From positions 1-19,316 of the forward strand of contig JAKAMV010000082.1 in the NCBI GenBank assembly GCA_021812735.1: a stretch of DNA of 19,316 nt, in the 5' to 3' direction. Of this stretch, positions 15,133 to 19,316 are shown in pieces (position 1 is the first letter of the stretch; each line of letters opens with the position of its first letter). The notes beneath the pieces were generated by a model. That model made no database searches. It saw only the letters and a list, made by a program, of their open reading frames with translations, and had not been told where the DNA came from. The translations under genes and the position numbers were made by a program. The DNA is from Chloroflexota bacterium. GTDB taxonomy: Bacteria; Chloroflexota; Limnocylindria; Limnocylindrales; CSP1-4.

Positions 15133-16078
15133 GGCACGCGTCTCCGCAGAGCGCGGCTCGCTGCGCGCGGCGTTCGCCACCTCGCTCACCGAGGTGGCCA
15201 CTACGCGCTCCGAGATCATCCTGCTCGACGGCGACAATTCGACTTCGAGCCAGGCGGACATCTTCGCCGCCGCTCACCCCGACCGGTTCCTCGAGATGGG
15301 CATCGCCGAGCAGAACATGGTTGGCGTGGCCGCCGGTCTGGCGACCCTGGGCTACGTGCCGTTCGTGAATGCGTATGCCTGTTTCCAGGTGTACCGAGCG
15401 CATGACCAGATCAGGGTCCTCGTTGCCCAGACAGGCCTCCCGGTACGCTTCGTCGCAGGGGCGGCGGGCCTCTTGTTCGGCTCGGCGGGCAAGACACACC
15501 AGACACCCGACGATGTCGCGATCATGCGTGCGATGCCGGGCATGACCGTCGTCTGCCCCGGTGATGACGAGGAGGTCCGGCAGATTGTCCGCTGGTCCGT
15601 CGACTATGCCGGCCCGGTCTATCTCCGGCTCACGCGCGGCACGATGCCGCTGATGTTCGGGCCTGGCTACCGGTTCGACTTTCCGCACGCGGTCGTGGTC
15701 CGCGAGGGCGACACCCCAGCGATCGTCAGCACGGGTGTCCAGACCGTGCGGGTGCTCGAGGCGCTCCCTGCGCTCGAGGCGGCGGGGATTCACCCACTAG
15801 TGGTGCACGCGCCGACGGTGAAGCCGCTCGATGATGCGTCGATCGTGGAGGCTGCCCGCCGTGCGGGCCGGGTCGTCACCGTGGAGGACCACAACATCCT
15901 GGGTGGGCTCGGTGGCGCGGTGTGCGAGATCCTCGCGGCGCACCACCCTGTGCCCGTGCACCGGATCGGGATCCAGGACGTCTACGCCGAGTCGGCGCCG
16001 ACGATGGCGCTGCTCGAGAAGTACGGGCTGTCGCCGCACGCCGTCGCCGGTTCGATCATCAGTTGGATGGGGGTCTGA
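15119..16078 (+). CDS. Transketolase, C-terminal (pyrimidine-binding) subunit
   Basis: This 319-residue protein is the partner subunit. The catalytic glutamate is E64 in M-G-I-A-E-Q-N, which protonates the TPP aminopyrimidine. H127 in G-K-T-H-Q-T-P-D-D and the R-A-M-P-G-M segment are also typical. The C-terminal 110 residues form the usual transketolase C domain. Together with the 14230 product it should form an alpha2-beta2 enzyme whose active site lies at the subunit interface. The ATG at 15119 lies inside the last codons of the N subunit, so production is coupled. The next gene starts immediately after its stop. Split transketolases occur in many bacteria and archaea and also in special pathways, including C2-unit supply to carrier proteins and sulfosugar breakdown, so substrate cannot be assigned from family alone. 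Confidence 0.95.
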   Translation: MKTTEARVSAERGSLRAAFATSLTEVATTRSEIILLDGDNSTSSQADIFAAAHPDRFLEMGIAEQNMVGVAAGLATLGYVPFVNAYACFQVYRAHDQIRVLVAQTGLPVRFVAGAAGLLFGSAGKTHQTPDDVAIMRAMPGMTVVCPGDDEEVRQIVRWSVDYAGPVYLRLTRGTMPLMFGPGYRFDFPHAVVVREGDTPAIVSTGVQTVRVLEALPALEAAGIHPLVVHAPTVKPLDDASIVEAARRAGRVVTVEDHNILGGLGGAVCEILAAHHPVPVHRIGIQDVYAESAPTMALLEKYGLSPHAVAGSIISWMGV

Positions 16079-17233
16079 TTGTCCTCGTTCGGGGATCCGA
16101 TCGCCGGGGTCCGGGTAGACGCGGCGGCCCTGCTCGAGTGGACGTCGGATGTGGTTCGCCGGCTGGGCACTCCCGACGACATCGCCCAGGATGTCGCCGA
16201 GGTCGTCGTGGCTGCGGACCTTCGCGGCATCGCATCGCACGGCACCTTCAGGCTGCCGGTCTACGCCGCGCTCGCCGAGGCCGGCGTGATCGCCACGGCA
16301 GCGCGTCCGGTGCGGGACCGCGGGACGAGGGTGCTCAGCCGCTGGAATGCCGGCGACGGCTGGGGGCCCCACGCCGGGCGTGTTCTCATGGACGACGCAA
16401 TCGAGCGGGCAAGCGACCTTGGAATGGCAGCTTCTGTAGCGCACCATGCAAGCCATTTCGGCATCGCGGGCTGGTACTCAATCCGCGCGGCGTCTCGCGG
16501 GCTCATCGGCATGACGATGACGAACGCCTCGCCGCTGGTCGCCCCCACGCGCTCGCGGAAGCGGCTCCTCGGCACCAACCCGATCGCAGTCGCCGCCCCT
16601 GCGGGCCGGTTCGGCACCTTCGTGCTTGACATGGCAACCTCTGCGATCACCTGGGGCCGCGTTCTGGTTGCAGACCGCCGCGGAGAGGCAATCGAGCCCG
16701 GCGTGGCGATCGACGGCGGTGGACGACCGAGCACGGACCCATCCGAGGTGCTGAGGGAGGGGGCACTGTTGCCGCTGGGCGGTTCCGAGTCCACTGCTGG
16801 CTACAAGGGGTACGGCTTGGCCCTACTGGTTGATGTACTGACCGGGGTTCTCGCCGGAGCGAACTTCGGTTCTCGCGTTGTGCCGTTCTCGACGACACGA
16901 GGGCCGTCGAACCTGGGCCAGCTGTTCCTCGCGATCGACCCTGAGTTGCTGGGCGATGGCGATTTCGGGTCGCGGATGGAGACCCTCTGCGAGGAGCTTG
17001 TCGACGCACCACTGGCACCCGACGCTCCCGGACCGGTGCTCATTCCGGGCCAGCCCGAAGCCGACATCGAGGCGGAGCGGCGACGGAACGGAATCCTGCT
17101 CGAGTCTGGTCATGCTGAGGCGCTCGTGCGCCTCGGCGATCGACTCCGCACCCCGTTTCCCGGCCCGCTGCCCAGCCCGCAGTCAACCGCGGCGCCTGCA
17201 AGCGTGCAGAGTCGAGAACAGGAAGCCGAATGA
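16079..17233 (+). CDS. Ldh2/YiaK-family NAD(P)-dependent 2-oxoacid/2-hydroxyacid dehydrogenase
   Basis: This 384-residue protein belongs to the family of malate/L-lactate, ureidoglycolate, sulfolactate (ComC), 2,3-diketogulonate (YiaK) and Delta1-piperideine/pyrroline-2-carboxylate (DpkA) reductases. Visible signatures are G-I-A-S-H-G with catalytic H54, H126 in S-H-F-G, L-G-T-N-P-I-A, D-M-A-T-S and a K-G-Y-G-L-A-L-L-V-D motif. The enzyme interconverts a 2-oxo (or cyclic imino) acid and a 2-hydroxy (or imino) acid with NAD(P)H. The start is TTG at 16079, directly after the transketolase stop, with GGGGG five bases upstream. The last 30 residues are a low-complexity tail not needed by the family. 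Its stop overlaps the carrier protein start. It may make the acid that the ligase activates, or finish a transketolase-derived product; both are inference. Confidence 0.94.
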   Translation: MSSFGDPIAGVRVDAAALLEWTSDVVRRLGTPDDIAQDVAEVVVAADLRGIASHGTFRLPVYAALAEAGVIATAARPVRDRGTRVLSRWNAGDGWGPHAGRVLMDDAIERASDLGMAASVAHHASHFGIAGWYSIRAASRGLIGMTMTNASPLVAPTRSRKRLLGTNPIAVAAPAGRFGTFVLDMATSAITWGRVLVADRRGEAIEPGVAIDGGGRPSTDPSEVLREGALLPLGGSESTAGYKGYGLALLVDVLTGVLAGANFGSRVVPFSTTRGPSNLGQLFLAIDPELLGDGDFGSRMETLCEELVDAPLAPDAPGPVLIPGQPEADIEAERRRNGILLESGHAEALVRLGDRLRTPFPGPLPSPQSTAAPASVQSREQEAE

Positions 17234-17478
17234 CGAACGCGCGATTGCTGGACACTGCCGTCCGGTTGGCTCTCGGACTGCCGGAGGATGTCGTCCTGAC
17301 TGATGCCGGGTACGGCAAGACCGATGGCTGGGATTCGGTTGGCCACATCGAGTTGATGACGGCGCTCGAGGAAGCGTTCGACATCCTCATCGAGGCCGAC
17401 GACGTGTTCGAGATGAGCGACTACGCGGCCGTGCGCCGGGTCCTCGAGATCAGATACCGCGTCGATCTGGGCGGCTGA
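17230..17478 (+). CDS. Stand-alone acyl/peptidyl carrier protein
   Basis: This 82-residue protein has carrier-protein size and helix pattern. The phosphopantetheine site is S36 in G-W-D-S-V-G-H-I-E-L, followed by the acidic recognition helix E-L-M-T-A-L-E-E-A-F and a D-D-V-F-E-M-S-D-Y segment typical of helix 3. The start ATG at 17230 has AGGA six bases upstream and overlaps the dehydrogenase stop by four bases; its stop TGA shares one base with the next ATG. It is not next to fatty-acid genes, so it is dedicated rather than the housekeeping ACP. The likely partners are the AMP-forming ligase as loader and one or more FemAB-like proteins as acceptors of the thioester. No carrier-protein synthase is in the window, so activation depends on a general enzyme elsewhere. 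Confidence 0.9.
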   Translation: MTNARLLDTAVRLALGLPEDVVLTDAGYGKTDGWDSVGHIELMTALEEAFDILIEADDVFEMSDYAAVRRVLEIRYRVDLGG

Positions 17479-18590
17479 TGGCAGCCTCGCCGCTGCGCGC
17501 GACGCACTCGGGAGGGGCAGGCCTCAAGGCCGGCATCATCGGCCCAGGGGATCGAGAGTGGACGGCTGCCCTCGCCGCCGTGGCCCACGACGCCTATCAC
17601 CTGCCATCGTACGTTGAGTTCGCGAGCCGCAGCGAGGCGCACGGGGTGCCCTCCGCGTTCGTTGCCGTTTACGACGGCCGGGTCTTCCTCGTGCCGCTCC
17701 TCGTGCGCGAGATCTCGGCCGAGCTGTCGGTCGAGCCAGGTTGGCTCGACGCCACAGGACCGCGCGGCTACCCTGGGCCTGTCGCCGGCCCCCGAGGCGC
17801 AGGCGACGATCCGGCGTTTGTGGAACGCGCCGTCGATGCCATGATCGAGGTCCTCCGCGACCGGCGGATCGTGACTGCGTTCGTCCGGTGCCACCCGTTG
17901 CTGTCGCCACCGGCCCACCTGCTCTGTCATGGCGGGACGATCGTCGAGCACGGCGAATCCGTGTCGATGGACTTGGCCGTGCCTGAGGCCGAGACGTGGA
18001 ACCTCATCCGCGAGAACCATCGACGGTCGATCACGCGCGCGCGCCGTGAAGGCTACCGGATGCGGGTCGACGCGGCCTGGGAGCGCCTGGATGACTTCCT
18101 GGCGATCCACGGCGCGGCCATGGAGCGGGTCGGGGCCGCGGTCGACTGGCGCATCGGCCCAGCCTACGTCGATGATCTTCGGGGCGCGCTTGGCGGGAGG
18201 CTGCACCTCTGCCTTGTCGAGCATGGCGCGGATCTGGCCGCGGCGGCACTCGTGACCGAGGTGGACGGAATCGCCGAGTACCACTTGGCTGCCACGGCCG
18301 TCGAGCACGTCGCGGCGAGCCCATCCAAGCTGCTTATCGAGGAGATCAGCCGCTGGGCCCGTGCGCGGGGGAACCGCGTCTTCCACCTGGCTGGCAGCCT
18401 TCGACAGGACGACGCCCTCATCCACTTCAAGCGGGGCTTCTCGCCGCGGCGACACCCCGTCACCTCGTGGCGGGTCATCGCCGACGCGGATGCCTACCGT
18501 CAGCTCGTGGACCGGCGGTCGTCGGTGTCCGCCGGCGGGCTGGGCGCCACGAAATTCGACGGCGCCTACTTCCCCGAGTACCGCCGCTGA
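17478..18590 (+). CDS. FemAB-like (GNAT superfamily) acyl/aminoacyl transferase 3
   Basis: This 370-residue protein is the third member of the local family. Landmarks are D-A-Y-H-L-P-S-Y (38-45), R-G-Y-P-G-P (96-101), F-V-R-C-H-P-L-L (135-142), the basic helix R-E-N-H-R-R-S-I-T-R-A (178-188), S-P-S-K-L-L (281-286) and F-K-R-G-F-S-P (317-323). The Gly-rich strand seen as LGGG in the other two is L-A-G-S here, so the donor site may differ. It follows the carrier protein with a one-base overlap, which points to the carrier-bound thioester as its donor. It ends the operon. The acceptor is probably an amino sugar or lipid-linked glycan. A FemX-like tRNA-dependent role remains possible; a search and structure model would be needed to separate these. 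Confidence 0.85.
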   Translation: MAASPLRATHSGGAGLKAGIIGPGDREWTAALAAVAHDAYHLPSYVEFASRSEAHGVPSAFVAVYDGRVFLVPLLVREISAELSVEPGWLDATGPRGYPGPVAGPRGAGDDPAFVERAVDAMIEVLRDRRIVTAFVRCHPLLSPPAHLLCHGGTIVEHGESVSMDLAVPEAETWNLIRENHRRSITRARREGYRMRVDAAWERLDDFLAIHGAAMERVGAAVDWRIGPAYVDDLRGALGGRLHLCLVEHGADLAAAALVTEVDGIAEYHLAATAVEHVAASPSKLLIEEISRWARARGNRVFHLAGSLRQDDALIHFKRGFSPRRHPVTSWRVIADADAYRQLVDRRSSVSAGGLGATKFDGAYFPEYRR

Positions 18591-18926
18591 CGGTTCGTGG
18601 TGGCCGGGCTGGGTCCCGACTCCGGTGCCGCCCGAGCGACCTCTGGGGACTGTGCCGAGGGGCATCGACGCCTCGATCGCGAGGGAGTGGGGCGGCTGCG
18701 TGCGGCCTGAGAGCCCGCACTTCGCCACGCAGCGCGTCGACGGCGAGCACCGCGTACGAGCGGTCTGGGTGCACGGTGGGTTGGATAGGGGTGGTTGTCA
18801 TCAGCCGAAAGCCCTAGTACAGAGGTGGGGCGGGGGGAGGGACGAAGGCGAGGGTTCTCCTTGTGGGCACTCCCGGGCTACCCTCCGGGTGCATCCCTGG
18901 ACGGTTCGGCTGAGCATCTGACGGTC
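18591..18926. other. Non-coding stretch ahead of the riboswitch
   Basis: About 335 bases separate the end of FemAB3 from the riboswitch. I see no open frame with protein-like composition and no tRNA. A possible promoter for the riboswitch transcript lies inside and is listed separately. Confidence 0.5.
18795..18823 (+). promoter_or_regulatory. Possible sigma-70 promoter for the riboswitch transcript
   Basis: TTGTCA (18795-18800) and TACAGA (18818-18823) are 17 bases apart. The -35 matches the consensus in five of six bases, the -10 in about three. The implied start lies about 100 bases ahead of the aptamer. Confidence 0.3.
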
Positions 18927-19013
18927 GGCCTCCTCGATAAGAGCACACCCGCCGCGAGGCGGGGCCGCAAAGCCACGGGGCTCACGGAGCCAGCCGGGCT
19001 GCCGAAAGGAGCC
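18927..19013 (+). promoter_or_regulatory. Class I cyclic dinucleotide riboswitch (GEMM-I, c-di-GMP-I type)
   Basis: The sequence follows the GEMM-I plan. A GATAAGAGCACACC element at 18936-18949 matches the usual GATAAAGGCAAACC with few changes. Stem P2 is CCCGCC/GGCGGG (18948-18953 and 18958-18963), capped by a GCGA GNRA tetraloop. The invariant GCAAAGCCACGGG follows at 18967-18979. Stem P3 pairs GGCTC with GAGCC (18979-18983 and 18987-18991), extended by CGG/CCG, and then comes AGCCGGGCTGCCGA (18992-19005). Outer stem P1 pairs GGC(C)TCCT at 18927-18934 with AGGAGCC at 19007-19013. The position equivalent to G20, which contacts one guanine of c-di-GMP, reads A (18942). The ribosome site AGGAG lies in the 3' strand of P1, so ligand binding should reduce translation of the gene at 19021. 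The aptamer call is strong; ligand and direction of control are inferred. Confidence 0.86.
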
Positions 19014-19020
19014 TCCATCG

Positions 19021-19316
19021 TTGTTCTGGGACGGCTATCGCTGGGTCGACGAGCGCGCCGTTGCGCCCACGTCCGCCCGGCACCCACGGTCCTCGGGCAA
19101 TCACCTGCGCCTCGTAGGCTTGGTGCTGATCGTGGCGATGTCGGCTGCGCCGCAGTCCGGTGCGCTGCAGCCGGCTCCTGTCTCTGCCGATGCCGCCAGT
19201 GCGGCCGTCGCTCGTGAGATCGGCACCAACACACACAGGAGGCATAACCAGGGTGGCGCAGCGCCCACGCCATCGCCCACAATCGCGCCCGCGCCGACCC
19301 CCGCGCCGACGCCGGC
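19021..19316 (+). CDS. Secreted or surface protein with Pro/Thr-rich linker (partial, runs off right edge)
   Basis: From the TTG at 19021 the frame stays open for 98 codons to the window edge. AGGAG at 19007-19011 is nine bases upstream. The product starts F-W-D-G-Y-R-W-V-D-E-R. A hydrophobic signal or anchor segment (about residues 30-44: L-R-L-V-G-L-V-L-I-V-A-M) follows, with an Ala-rich possible cleavage region. Then comes a linker of repeated Pro-Thr/Ala units (from about residue 81), typical of exported, surface-tethered proteins. The functional domain lies beyond the edge. The N-terminus resembles that of exported proteins I recall from Chloroflexota, unverified. Placement directly after the cyclic dinucleotide riboswitch suggests a role in attachment, biofilm matrix or surface modification. 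Confidence 0.7.
   Translation, partial: MFWDGYRWVDERAVAPTSARHPRSSGNHLRLVGLVLIVAMSAAPQSGALQPAPVSADAASAAVAREIGTNTHRRHNQGGAAPTPSPTIAPAPTPAPTP

Noticed and set aside
17421..18728. Minus-strand frame of 435 codons opposite FemAB3
   Set aside because: Antisense shadow; no domain, and the plus strand carries the conserved FemAB landmarks.
1..19316. CRISPR array, insertion sequence, attachment site, tRNA or rRNA
   Set aside because: I saw no regularly spaced repeats, transposase motifs, terminal repeats, cloverleaf or rRNA-like sequence.

Overview
The window is high-GC bacterial DNA, densely coding and almost certainly chromosomal. It carries a cell-surface polysaccharide or glycan-modification locus. 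I favour a Chloroflexota (Limnocylindria-like) host. This rests on GC content, on the zinc-ribbon protein at the left edge with its Cys/His C-terminal domain, and on the N-terminus of the secreted protein at the right edge. Both resemble proteins I remember from that group, but I could not run a search, so the assignment is tentative. I saw no rRNA, tRNA, CRISPR array or transposase.

Layout. Positions 1-4231 hold a leftward block: a CapD/PglF-type nucleotide-sugar 4,6-dehydratase, a VanZ-family membrane protein, and a membrane-anchored zinc-ribbon protein that runs off the left edge. A single rightward gene at 4505-6052 encodes a GNAT domain fused to a FemAB-like transferase. Leftward again, 8938-6141 is a translationally coupled pair: a DegT-type sugar aminotransferase, then a fusion of a proline-dehydrogenase-like domain with a bacterial sugar (phosphoglycosyl) transferase. 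Positions 9244-13224 form a tight rightward operon with 4-base overlaps: FemAB-like protein 2, an AMP-forming ligase, a second phosphoglycosyl transferase, and a PglD/NeuD-like hexapeptide acyltransferase. A lone leftward TylF-like methyltransferase lies at 14109-13252. Positions 14230-18590 form a second tight rightward operon: split transketolase N and C subunits, an Ldh2-family 2-oxoacid/2-hydroxyacid dehydrogenase, an acyl carrier protein, and FemAB-like protein 3. Last, at 18927-19013, comes a class I cyclic dinucleotide (GEMM-I) riboswitch directly ahead of a secreted protein that runs off the right edge.

How the genes may work together. The dehydratase, aminotransferase, hexapeptide acyltransferase and small phosphoglycosyl transferase match the PglF-PglE-PglD-PglC logic, which makes an acylated 4-amino-4,6-dideoxy sugar and loads it on undecaprenyl phosphate. 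The other enzymes look like a decoration module. A ligase and a free carrier protein would activate an acyl or aminoacyl group. The split transketolase and Ldh2 enzyme could make that group or an unusual sugar. Three divergent FemAB/GNAT-type transferases could attach it. The PRODH-like/sugar-transferase fusion suggests amine or imino-acid redox chemistry coupled to the membrane step. The combination of PRODH-PGT fusion, split transketolase, Ldh2, ligase, carrier protein and three FemAB proteins is the best candidate here for an undescribed system. The functional link between them is inference. No ordinary glycosyltransferase, flippase or polymerase is present, so the locus probably continues outside the window or depends on distant genes.
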